Positions 1-5,814 of a DNA stretch of 5,814 nucleotides are shown here, piece after piece (position 1 is the first letter of the stretch; each line of letters opens with the position of its first letter). The stretch spans positions 1 to 5,814 of the forward strand of contig JAGCQO010000228.1 in the NCBI GenBank assembly GCA_017965125.1, in the 5' to 3' direction. Position numbers and translations under genes: made by a program. The notes beneath the pieces were generated by a model. That model did not search any database and was not told the origin of the DNA. It worked only from the letters and a program-made list of their open reading frames with translations. Source of the stretch: Paludibacteraceae bacterium (GTDB lineage Bacteria > Bacteroidota > Bacteroidia > Bacteroidales > Paludibacteraceae).

Positions 1-126
1 ATCGGCATACTGTTTGGCTTTTGAATTTTCATCCTAATGCAACTCCTCTTTTTTGCCAAACATTGTCTCTTATTTCACGAAAGTGACCTGCAATCCAGTA
101 TGCCTGCTTATCTCGATTCCCATCAG
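1..126 (-). other. Read-through remnant of the Cas10-like gene with two further in-frame stops
   Basis: Continuing the Cas10 frame past the TGA gives LMGIEISRHTGLQVTFVK, then TAA (70-72), then ETMFGKKEELH, then TAG (34-36), then DENSKAKQYAD up to the edge. From memory of the family, the segment LMGI..R.TGL is what follows a glycine in intact Cas10 relatives, so the TGA may have arisen from GGA. The other two frames are less convincing. One has an open stretch of about 36 codons ending in TGA at 29-31. The other opens at an ATG (30-32) and runs off the window. The region carries no complete gene. Confidence 0.5.
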
Positions 127-534
127 TCAAAGTGTCGCACTACGCATTGGCCTATTGCGTTGGATGCGAAGACGTTTCTCCAATTCGTTGACTGCATTTT
201 CGAATTTTTCGAATTTTCCATCCATTTTAACGACAGCCTGACTAACTGTAACTCCTGGGGCAAACTCAAAGATTATCTTCGGAAATACACGAACAATCTT
301 CGCACATTCTTGCTCATTATTGAAGATGTACTTGATATTGCCAGCTGCATGAAGGATGCATTTGTCTGGATTGTATTCAACGCCAACCTGTTTGAAAAGG
401 TCTTCAAACTTACTAGTGCATATTTCCTCCACCAGTTCGCTTGCTCCGACTATCTCACGGAGCTTGTTAGTCTGAAAAATGAAGCCTTGGATGCCTTGCA
501 CCGCCGCCCCATATAGAAATTTCGTATCACTCAT
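127..534 (-). pseudogene. Cas10/Cmr2-like type III CRISPR protein, N-terminal part, interrupted
   Basis: Cas10 (Cmr2/Csm1) is the large subunit of type III CRISPR effector complexes and usually makes cyclic oligoadenylate. The 135 visible residues begin directly with a palm-like region. GAAVQGIQGFIFQTNK (residues 9-24) followed by IVGASELVEE corresponds to the Cmr2 pattern G-Q-x-F-I ... GS that normally comes after the HD nuclease domain, so this protein seems to start without an HD domain. AAGNIKYIF (63-71), PGVTVSQAVV (93-102) and LEKRLRIQRNRPMRS (118-132) also fit a Bacteroidetes Cas10 family. Intact Cas10 proteins are several hundred residues long, while this frame stops at a TGA (127-129) after SATL. 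In-frame codons beyond the stop still look Cas10-like, hence the call of pseudogene. The ATG at 534 lies 14 bases after the Cas6 stop, so the two were probably co-transcribed. Family assignment is by recognition of motifs. The GGDD catalytic region, if present, would lie outside the window. Confidence 0.7.
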
Positions 535-548
535 ATTTTATATATACA

Positions 549-1232
549 TTAATCTTTCTTTTCAAAATTTCTCACAACCACACCATGCCCCAGACTTACG
601 CCCTTGCCTATACCTATATAATTAGGCAATGAGACATTTGATTTGAATTCAACGTCAAAAGCCATCATTTTCACATTCTTGAAACGAATGGTACGAGGCT
701 CGTCCACAACTGTGATTTTACAAACCACCTGCTCTTCGAAATGCACACCAACACCCTTTGCAAATGAAAGTATATTGCCAACAAGCAGACGTTCAAGCAT
801 GGCGTATCTCTCTGCCACACTTTCCGTATTCATGTACCTTTCATAATTCCCCTGATTCAAAGGCAGCCAAGAACGCAAGTGGTAAGCGAACATATCCTGC
901 CACACTTGCACAAGCGTCTTTTGAGGTTGTATTCTTTCAACATCCAAGTTCAAACGCCTTTCGCCAAGACAAACATCAAAATTGCAAGAAGAGAACAACT
1001 GCCCTATAGCCTCCGTTCCTTCACCCACACAAACTATCGCCGCCTTGCCATTTAAACGTTTGTACTGAATCAACGGATAGCTGTACCGAAGCTTATCATC
1101 GTCCAAAAGGTTATGAAACAACACATCAGCATCAACAACCGCATCTACAATAGCGCCTCTGAAAAGAGGAAGTTCATGGCGTGCTATCTCATTTCCGAAC
1201 TTAACCAACAAAGTATTAATACCCTTATTCAT
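549..1232 (-). CDS. cas6: Cas6b-like CRISPR-associated endoribonuclease
   Basis: Cas6 enzymes are metal-independent endoribonucleases that cut CRISPR precursor RNA within each repeat to give crRNAs for type I and III complexes. This 227-residue protein has the usual Cas6 length. The N-terminal half carries LPLFRGAI (21-28), LFHN (38-41) and YPLIQYKR (52-59), which match the Cas6b N-terminal domain pattern as I recall it. The C-terminal end carries the glycine-rich loop IGIGKGVSLGHGVV (206-219), the RNA-binding hallmark of Cas6 proteins. Candidate catalytic histidines are H19 and H40, but I cannot assign one without an alignment. The frame is intact from the ATG at 1232. An ATG five bases upstream (1235-1237) meets a stop after one codon and is not usable. 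It is the first gene before the Cas10-like fragment. Its composition is more AT-rich than the peptidase gene upstream. Confidence 0.85.
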   Translation of the reverse strand: MNKGINTLLVKFGNEIARHELPLFRGAIVDAVVDADVLFHNLLDDDKLRYSYPLIQYKRLNGKAAIVCVGEGTEAIGQLFSSCNFDVCLGERRLNLDVERIQPQKTLVQVWQDMFAYHLRSWLPLNQGNYERYMNTESVAERYAMLERLLVGNILSFAKGVGVHFEEQVVCKITVVDEPRTIRFKNVKMMAFDVEFKSNVSLPNYIGIGKGVSLGHGVVVRNFEKKD

Positions 1233-1307
1233 ATCATTTTTTTACAACAAATAAATTTAGAACAATTATCTTTTGCACCCACATTAAGTTTAAATGTTTT
1301 TCAACAA

Positions 1308-1336
1308 AAAAAGACAGACTTTAAGTCTGTCTTTTT
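1308..1336 (-). terminator. Intrinsic terminator after the M14 peptidase gene
   Basis: Two perfectly complementary 14-base arms, AAAAAGACAGACTT (1308-1321) and AAGTCTGTCTTTTT (1323-1336), surround a single T. Read on the minus strand, the hairpin ends in an uninterrupted run of seven T residues (1312 down to 1306) and starts 20 bases after the peptidase stop. The symmetry means it could also act on the plus strand. It insulates the cas genes from the peptidase transcript. Confidence 0.85.
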
Positions 1337-1356
1337 CTTTATAAAACATCCACTTT

Positions 1357-2784
1357 TCACCTCACTCCGTCGCTGTATTTCGCGAGTTCGTAGAGGAGGC
1401 GGTCGAAGTGGCGGGAGGAGTATTCGTCGGCGAGGAGGCGGCGCGTCTCGTAGCTGTAGCCGAGGTACTGACGGCCGTAGCCGATTTCAATCGTGATGGA
1501 GCGGAAGCCCGGAACGAGTTCCTGCTGAGCGACGGGCGACTCGTCGGCTCTCCGGATGGCGCACAGGGGGTATTCCGTCGTGCCGTCCACATAGACGCAG
1601 AAGCCGTACGACGTGCTGTGCTTGGCGCCGAAGGCTATCGAACACGCATAGTCGGTCAGTGTGGAGCCGGTGCCGTTCAAGCCATAGTCGGCCGACTCGC
1701 TCAGACTGGCGTAATTATGCCTGTTCCCGCGGTTCAGCACCGCCACCATCTTGTCCGCCATGTCCTTGCTGACGTTCTGCTGCCTCGTCGTGCTGTACGG
1801 CTTGCCGGCGTACGACAAGCGCCCCTGCTGATGATAATCGACAAGCACCGGAGCCTTCTCGACGGCTATGTAATAATACAGGAACTTCATGAGCGCACGG
1901 GTCTCGGCGCAGCTGCCGGCATGGTCGCCCGGATAGTTGGCACCACGGGGGCTCTTCGCCACCGACGCCGATTTCTTGTTGCCGCTAGCCACTTGCGACC
2001 ACACGAGGCCGGGGAAGTTGCGGTTCAGGTCGGTGCCGTTGGTCGTGGCTTTCCAGAGCTGTCCGTCGGACGTTGTGTACGCCCTCGTGTCGAACGCCAC
2101 ACCCTCCCTGCCGTCGGGGTTGCAGCACGGAACGACGGCGAAGCGTATCCTCGACAGCACGCTTCGCGACTCGGCTGTGTTCGCACTCAGGAGGTCCGAC
2201 AATTCCTTCAGCAGATATGTCGTCCCGGCGGTCTCTCTGGCATGAATGCTGCCCGTGAGCACCACCGTTTTCTTCTTCGCCGACGACGGCACATCAATCT
2301 CCAGCGCGTACATCGTGCGGCCTTCTGTAGATCGGCCTATCTCGTAAAGCGAAACACCGTCGTATCTCGACAGCGACTTCATTATGCCTACCAGCTCGCT
2401 GTATCTGTAAGCCTTGGTCATGTCAACGTCCACCTTTTCAGCCTTATGGGCATAGTCGGTCACATTCGCCCACACATTCTCCATCGCCTCACGATACTCG
2501 TCGAACGGCATGCCCTCCGGACCGTCGAATCGCCCATAAGCAGAGATTTTCTCGTCAATCTCCTCCTTGGTCATCGGATTTCTGGAAGCGCCCACAGTGC
2601 TGACGGTCACGAAATCTATCCTGTCCATCTTGTCGAGAGTCGGAGTGCTTTTCTCGTCAATAACAACAGCGGCAGGACTATTCACAAAGCCAACCGCGTC
2701 ATAACCCGTACGCACACCACCCTGCGCATTGACATCGGACGCCAACGACAGGTTCAAGACCACCGCCAAAAACGAACAAAGCAT
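1357..2784 (-). CDS. Secreted M14-family zinc carboxypeptidase
   Basis: M14 peptidases remove C-terminal residues from peptides, or cleave peptidoglycan stem peptides in some bacterial branches, using one zinc ion. The 475-residue protein starts with a hydrophobic signal segment (about 1-20), ending in VNA before Q21, a good signal peptidase I site. A region of about 130 residues without recognised motifs precedes the catalytic domain. The active-site set is complete: HARE (H181, E184) and DYH (H318) as zinc ligands, NPDGRE (222-227), DLNRNFP (252-258) with N254 and R255 for the substrate carboxylate, and TIEIG with E433 as the general base. The protein is probably exported to the periplasm or beyond, with substrate unknown. 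The ATG at 2784 is the only in-frame ATG after a TAA at 2800-2802, and purine-rich AAAGAAGAGAAG lies just upstream. The gene is GC-richer than the cas genes. It has its own terminator and probably its own promoter. Confidence 0.92.
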   Translation of the reverse strand: MLCSFLAVVLNLSLASDVNAQGGVRTGYDAVGFVNSPAAVVIDEKSTPTLDKMDRIDFVTVSTVGASRNPMTKEEIDEKISAYGRFDGPEGMPFDEYREAMENVWANVTDYAHKAEKVDVDMTKAYRYSELVGIMKSLSRYDGVSLYEIGRSTEGRTMYALEIDVPSSAKKKTVVLTGSIHARETAGTTYLLKELSDLLSANTAESRSVLSRIRFAVVPCCNPDGREGVAFDTRAYTTSDGQLWKATTNGTDLNRNFPGLVWSQVASGNKKSASVAKSPRGANYPGDHAGSCAETRALMKFLYYYIAVEKAPVLVDYHQQGRLSYAGKPYSTTRQQNVSKDMADKMVAVLNRGNRHNYASLSESADYGLNGTGSTLTDYACSIAFGAKHSTSYGFCVYVDGTTEYPLCAIRRADESPVAQQELVPGFRSITIEIGYGRQYLGYSYETRRLLADEYSSRHFDRLLYELAKYSDGVR

Positions 2785-2810
2785 AAAATCTTCTCTTCTT
2801 TAAGAATCAA

Positions 2811-2844
2811 AATAAGGGCCGCAAATCAATGCTTAGCCCTTATT
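2811..2844 (-). other. Hairpin in the leader of the M14 peptidase gene
   Basis: A perfect 9-base inverted repeat, AATAAGGGC (2811-2819) and GCCCTTATT (2836-2844), encloses a 16-base loop with a possible inner GCA/TGC pairing. On the minus strand it ends 26 bases before the peptidase ATG and is followed by a T-rich but broken stretch (TTGATTCTT). It may be a second terminator for the transporter transcript, or an attenuator or mRNA-stabilising stem in the peptidase leader. Confidence 0.5.
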
Positions 2845-2863
2845 ATATCACAAATACATAAAT

Positions 2864-2871
2864 CAAATATA
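2864..2871 (-). promoter_or_regulatory. Possible -7 element for the M14 peptidase gene
   Basis: The minus-strand octamer TATATTTG fits the Bacteroidetes -7 consensus TAnnTTTG. It lies directly after the probable transporter terminator and about 80 bases before the peptidase ATG. No clear TTTG -33 box sits at the expected distance, so support is limited. Confidence 0.35.
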
Positions 2872-2873
2872 AT

Positions 2874-2892
2874 CCGGTTGATGATGAACCGG
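2874..2892 (-). terminator. Probable terminator of the MFS transporter gene
   Basis: CCGGTT (2874-2879) and AACCGG (2887-2892) form a GC-rich 6-bp stem with a 7-base loop, starting five bases after the transporter stop codon on the minus strand. It is followed by ATTATATTTGATTTAT, which is T-rich but not a clean T run, so termination may be leaky. Confidence 0.55.
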
Positions 2893-2897
2893 GAGCA

Positions 2898-4049
2898 TTA
2901 ATCCGGAGTGTCCTTCTTCACGAAGATGGTGAATCCGACGAATCCGATCATGTAAAGCAGCGCAAGGACCAAATAAAGCAAATCGGTCGTGAAGATATTG
3001 GCAAGGACCGGTCCGGCGATGCCAGCCATTCCCCAGCCAGACAGCGTCATCGCATGCACTGTGGAAACGCAGTTGTTGCCGAACTTCTTTGCCAGAAGCG
3101 AAGGCAGGCACGAGAAGTTTCCTCCGTAGGAGAACTCGCACAGCAGCACGCCGACGATGAGCAGCACCGGAATCTGAGTGTAGCAAAGGAACGCGCCAAG
3201 AATGCCGAGGCTGCACACCCAGTGGTAAGCCGCCTTACGACCTATCTTGTCGGACATGGTGCTCATGCCGAATCGTCCGCCGACATTGGCAATGGCCGTA
3301 GCCGACATAAGCATGGCGATGGCAGTGTAGCCAGCAGCCTGGAACAAGCCCTTCTCCTGAGAGATGAGCGCAAGGCCGCAAGTTATGTTTATGAAGAACA
3401 TGAACCAGATGGAAATATACTCCATCGTGAGGAACTTCTCCTTGACGAGGGTCTTGTATGGAATAGCCGTCTGCTTAGTGGACATGAACGCTGGGTTCGG
3501 TCTGAACAGGAACGCAGAGAAACTCATGAAAGCAAGGAATATCAAGCCCATGAAGAGGAACACAAGCGGCAGTTCGAACTTGACGAGCAGCCACTCGATA
3601 AGCGGACTGGCCACGAACTTACCGAGTCCGAAACCCGTGATGGCAAGGCCGGAAGCCAAGCCTTTGTGGTTAGCGAACGTAGAAAGAAGCTGCTTGATAG
3701 GGCTAGTGTAACCGATACCTGTTCCGCAGCCCATGAACGAGCAACCGATGTAGTAAAGCGGCAGGAACTTGGAATAAACAGAGAACGACAGCATGAACAT
3801 ACCAACAGCGAACAGGATGGTTGACACGATGGCCATTCTCTTAGGATTTCTCTCCACAAAACGACCGAACGCAGCCGCGCCCATGCCGAGGAAGAAGATT
3901 ATCAGTGTGAAGCCGATGTCGGCCTGGAACTTCGTAATATCGAACGCCTCCATCAGATTTTTCGCATACTGCGAGTAATTGTAAACCGACCCGAGCGACA
4001 AAGGAAGGAGAATGCCCGGAATCGCAATGTTTAACACCGCTTTTTTCAT
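2898..4049 (-). CDS. MFS transporter, oxalate/formate-antiporter (OFA) type
   Basis: This is an inner-membrane secondary transporter of the major facilitator superfamily. The 383 residues contain about 12 hydrophobic segments in two halves, joined by a polar loop near 183-210. GCGTGIGYTSPI (107-118) followed by KGLASGLAITGFGLG (129-143) is the pattern of the OFA group, and GRFGMSTMSDKIGRK (258-272) is the MFS motif A-like loop of the second half. The length is slightly below the usual 400-430. The last helices carry no lysine where OxlT, as I recall it, has its key TM11 lysine (the local sequence is LSGWGMAG, 336-343). Oxalate is therefore an unlikely substrate, and a small carboxylate or other anion is possible. 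The gene has its own promoter, is divergent from the lipoprotein gene, and is followed by the peptidase gene with a hairpin between them. Confidence 0.88.
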   Translation of the reverse strand: MKKAVLNIAIPGILLPLSLGSVYNYSQYAKNLMEAFDITKFQADIGFTLIIFFLGMGAAAFGRFVERNPKRMAIVSTILFAVGMFMLSFSVYSKFLPLYYIGCSFMGCGTGIGYTSPIKQLLSTFANHKGLASGLAITGFGLGKFVASPLIEWLLVKFELPLVFLFMGLIFLAFMSFSAFLFRPNPAFMSTKQTAIPYKTLVKEKFLTMEYISIWFMFFINITCGLALISQEKGLFQAAGYTAIAMLMSATAIANVGGRFGMSTMSDKIGRKAAYHWVCSLGILGAFLCYTQIPVLLIVGVLLCEFSYGGNFSCLPSLLAKKFGNNCVSTVHAMTLSGWGMAGIAGPVLANIFTTDLLYLVLALLYMIGFVGFTIFVKKDTPD

Positions 4050-4065
4050 TGTTTATTTAGATTAT

Positions 4066-4079
4066 AATCTTTAAAGATT
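4066..4079. promoter_or_regulatory. 14-base perfect palindrome in the transporter leader
   Basis: AATCTTTAAAGATT reads the same on both strands and lies 16 bases before the transporter ATG, downstream of its proposed -7 box. It could be an operator for a dimeric repressor or a short hairpin in the mRNA leader. AT-rich palindromes of this size also arise by chance. Confidence 0.3.
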
Positions 4080-4097
4080 TTTCCTTAACAAGTCTTG

Positions 4098-4129
4098 CAA
4101 ATTTAGAAAAAAGACAACAGTCTGCCAAC
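4098..4129 (-). promoter_or_regulatory. Promoter of the MFS transporter gene
   Basis: The minus strand carries TAAATTTG (4098-4105), a full match to the Bacteroidetes -7 consensus TAnnTTTG. GTTG (4126-4129) lies 20 bases upstream as a -33 box (consensus TTTG). A start site a few bases downstream would give a leader of about 40-45 bases to the ATG at 4049. Confidence 0.6.
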
Positions 4130-4274
4130 AACATAACGACTCTTGGCTTTATTAAAAACACAAATACTCCACAGTTCGGCTCCATGTATCGCGGCATCAC
4201 CGCAGATGCGAAAAAAATCATATTATGCAACATAAAAACAGAAACTACATAGATTCAACTCAAAATATTTTATT

Positions 4275-4282
4275 TATCTTTC
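4275..4282 (+). promoter_or_regulatory. Weak candidate -7 element for the lipoprotein gene
   Basis: TATCTTTC differs from TAnnTTTG only at the last base and lies 45 bases before the lipoprotein ATG. No TTTG box is found upstream at the usual spacing. The rest of the divergent intergenic region (about 4130-4270) shows no small gene, RNA gene or convincing terminator. Confidence 0.3.
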
Positions 4283-4327
4283 GCTTATGCAAAACAAATT
4301 ATCATTAACCATTTAAAAGAAACCACT

Positions 4328-4948
4328 ATGAAAACGCAGAACATTATCTACAGCATGCTTGCCATGATAATGGCTACATTGCTCAGCGCAAGTTTGGCTT
4401 CTTGCAGCGACGATGACAAAACACCGTCAGACCCACAAGGCACAGCCTTTGCCAACATCCGCAATGACGACGCCAAAATCTATGCCACAATACCTATGGG
4501 AACATTCAGCTACATTGACAAGGATGGAGAAACGCAGGAGTTAGAGGCGTCAGTACGCCTGGACATAGACGGTGGCAACAACTTCTTTTTGAGGTATAAC
4601 GATCGTTATAACAAAGGCATACCTGAAGCCGGCATTTCTGTAAGCAAGAAGTGCATCGTCTCTGTAGGACCAGTGAAGGGACTCGGAAGCATAAAAAACA
4701 TCCCCGAAAACGGGTGGGCAGAAAAAGTAGCTGTGCAGCCCGGACACGGATACATCATAAAATACGAAAGCGAGGTGATCTCTAAAGACATCGTGGGTAA
4801 TATTTCCTATCTTGGTTATCCTGACAACGAATTCCAGACAATTGTGCGCTACGCCCGCTTCTATGTTGATGAATGGATGAAAAACACATACGGAGGCATC
4901 ATCGGTGCGAGTGTAAAATACCAAGGCGACTGGATAATTGAGAAATAA
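4328..4948 (+). CDS. Surface-type lipoprotein of unknown function, possibly DUF5036-like
   Basis: A 206-residue protein with a lipoprotein signal: hydrophobic segment (about 6-24), lipobox LASC with the lipidated cysteine at C26, then SDDDK. In Bacteroidetes an acidic tract right after the cysteine is a lipoprotein export signal to the outer face of the outer membrane, so surface display is likely. The mature part is soluble and predicted mostly beta. A stretch with GLGSIKNIPENGW (118-130) and VAVQPGHGYIIKYE (134-147) resembles, from memory, Bacteroides DUF5036 proteins, but I could not check this. No catalytic motif is visible. The ATG at 4328 follows an A-rich leader with no strong ribosome site, as is usual in this phylum. 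The flavodiiron gene starts 12 bases after its stop with no terminator between them, so co-transcription is likely. Confidence 0.82.
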   Translation: MKTQNIIYSMLAMIMATLLSASLASCSDDDKTPSDPQGTAFANIRNDDAKIYATIPMGTFSYIDKDGETQELEASVRLDIDGGNNFFLRYNDRYNKGIPEAGISVSKKCIVSVGPVKGLGSIKNIPENGWAEKVAVQPGHGYIIKYESEVISKDIVGNISYLGYPDNEFQTIVRYARFYVDEWMKNTYGGIIGASVKYQGDWIIEK

Positions 4949-4960
4949 ATTAACACATAA

Positions 4961-5814
4961 ATGGAAATAACAAAAGACATCAAGTACATCGGTGTGGATG
5001 ATGCCGATTTGGATTTATTCGAGAGCCAATATGTCGTGCCAAACGGCATGGCGTACAACTCATACGTGATAATGGACGAGAAGATTGCGGTGATGGACAC
5101 AGCCGACAGCCGCAAGGGCAAAGAGTGGCTGAGCAACTTGCAAAACGCCCTGAACGGACGCAAGCCGGACTACCTCGTGGTGCAGCACCTCGAGCCAGAC
5201 CACGCAGGAGAGATTGTGAACCTGATTTCGCTTTATCCCGACATTCAGATAGTCACTTCCGCCATAGCAGCCAAGATGCTTCCACAGTTCTTCGACGGCA
5301 TCGACTTCGCCTCACGCACAAAGGTGGTGAAGGAAGGCGACGAACTGGCCCTTGGCAGCCACACTCTCAAGTTCATCGCTGCGCCTATGGTGCACTGGCC
5401 AGAGGTAATCGTGACATACGACACAAAGGACAAGGTGCTGTTCTCGGCCGACGCATTCGGCAAGTTCGGCGCGCTGTCAACCGATGAGGACTGGGCTTGC
5501 GAGGCACGCCGCTACTACTTCAACATCTGCGGAAAGTACGGCACACAGGTGCAGGCGCTGCTGAAGAAAGCCGCCGCGCTCGACATCCAGACAATCTGTC
5601 CGCTGCACGGTCCGATACTCAAGGAGAACCTTTCGTACTACCTCGGTCTGTACGACACATGGAGCAAATACGGCGTAGAGACAGAGGGCGTGTTCGTGGC
5701 ATACGCGTCAATACACGGAGGCACAGCCGAAGCCGCGCAGAAGCTGGCTGAGATACTCAAAGCCAAAGGCGCGCCTAAGGTGGCGATAAGCGACCTGAGC
5801 CGCGACGATATGGC
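4961..5814 (+). CDS. FprA-family A-type flavodiiron protein (O2/NO reductase), 3' end outside the window
   Basis: Flavodiiron proteins are cytoplasmic enzymes that reduce oxygen to water and/or nitric oxide to nitrous oxide, protecting anaerobes. The first 284 codons are present. The metallo-beta-lactamase-like domain has the whole diiron ligand set: HLEPDH (H76, E78, D80, H81), MVHWPE (H145), SADAFG (D164) and PLHGPI (H216). The flavodoxin domain begins near residue 243, with the FMN phosphate-binding loop YASIHGGTAEAA (248-259). The usual length is about 400 residues, so roughly 115 C-terminal residues are missing at the window edge; this is a cut, not a broken gene. The ATG at 4961 lies 12 bases after the lipoprotein stop, and the sequence aligns with the family from the first residues. 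The preference for oxygen or NO cannot be read from this sequence. Confidence 0.93.
   Translation, partial: MEITKDIKYIGVDDADLDLFESQYVVPNGMAYNSYVIMDEKIAVMDTADSRKGKEWLSNLQNALNGRKPDYLVVQHLEPDHAGEIVNLISLYPDIQIVTSAIAAKMLPQFFDGIDFASRTKVVKEGDELALGSHTLKFIAAPMVHWPEVIVTYDTKDKVLFSADAFGKFGALSTDEDWACEARRYYFNICGKYGTQVQALLKKAAALDIQTICPLHGPILKENLSYYLGLYDTWSKYGVETEGVFVAYASIHGGTAEAAQKLAEILKAKGAPKVAISDLSRDDM

Noticed and set aside
4..104. 9-base inverted repeat GGCATACTG (4-12) and CAGTATGCC (96-104)
   Set aside because: It is short, widely spaced and lies inside decayed coding sequence. There are no flanking duplications and no transposase, so it is not supported as a mobile-element end.
127..129. TGA as selenocysteine or as a recoded glycine
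   Set aside because: TGA ends the peptidase gene in this window, no insertion element is evident, and TAA and TAG follow in the same frame.
37..516. A 159-codon plus-strand open frame
   Set aside because: It is antisense to the Cas10-like fragment, whose motifs are convincing. The plus-strand product shows no family features.
1248..1255. TTTATTTG on the minus strand as a promoter box for cas6
   Set aside because: The second consensus position is wrong and no TTTG box lies at the expected spacing. In an AT-rich spacer this match is weak.
1233..1356. Search for a CRISPR array or leader upstream of cas6
   Set aside because: Only an AT-rich spacer and the terminator are present; no repeat unit occurs twice.
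1408..2901. A 497-codon open frame on the plus strand, longer than the gene opposite to it
   Set aside because: It mirrors the GC-rich M14 peptidase gene. The opposite strand has a signal peptide and the complete M14 active site, while this frame gives an Arg/His/Val-rich product with no recognisable domain.
3054..3824. A 256-codon plus-strand open frame
   Set aside because: It lies wholly within the MFS transporter gene, has a low-complexity, charged composition, and has no motif.
4191..4203. GCGG-CATCA-CCGC hairpin in the divergent intergenic region
   Set aside because: It has only four base pairs. A following A run on the plus strand does not make a terminator, and no gene ends there.

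Overview
The window looks like a piece of a Bacteroidales chromosome, most likely Prevotella or a close relative. This rests on family resemblance read by eye: a lipoprotein with an acidic Bacteroidetes-type export tag after the lipid cysteine, A-rich leaders with little Shine-Dalgarno sequence, promoter boxes of the TAnnTTTG type, and an FprA-type flavodiiron protein typical of anaerobes. No database search was possible.

Left part (1-1232, minus strand, AT-rich): a CRISPR-associated pair. A complete Cas6b-like crRNA-processing endonuclease is followed 14 bases later by the N-terminal part of a Cas10/Cmr2-like protein. The Cas10 frame is broken by a TGA after 135 codons. Cas10-like sequence appears to continue in the same frame beyond it, then meets a TAA and a TAG before the window edge. 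No CRISPR array, adaptation gene or further effector subunit is visible, so this is the edge of a type III-like locus that appears to be decaying or rearranged.

Middle part (1308-4105, minus strand): a strong terminator with two perfect 14-base arms separates the cas genes from a GC-richer secreted M14 zinc carboxypeptidase whose active-site residues are all present. Upstream lies a 12-helix MFS transporter of the oxalate/formate-antiporter (OFA) type, with its own promoter and a probable terminator. A second hairpin lies in the leader of the peptidase.

Right part (4106-5814, plus strand): a divergent intergenic region of about 220 bases leads to a small surface-lipoprotein gene of unknown function. 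It is followed 12 bases later by the first 284 codons of an FprA-family flavodiiron protein (oxygen or nitric-oxide reductase), which runs off the window. The two are probably co-transcribed.

The most interesting signal is the broken Cas10 next to an intact Cas6. The other genes are recognisable family members in ordinary arrangements.
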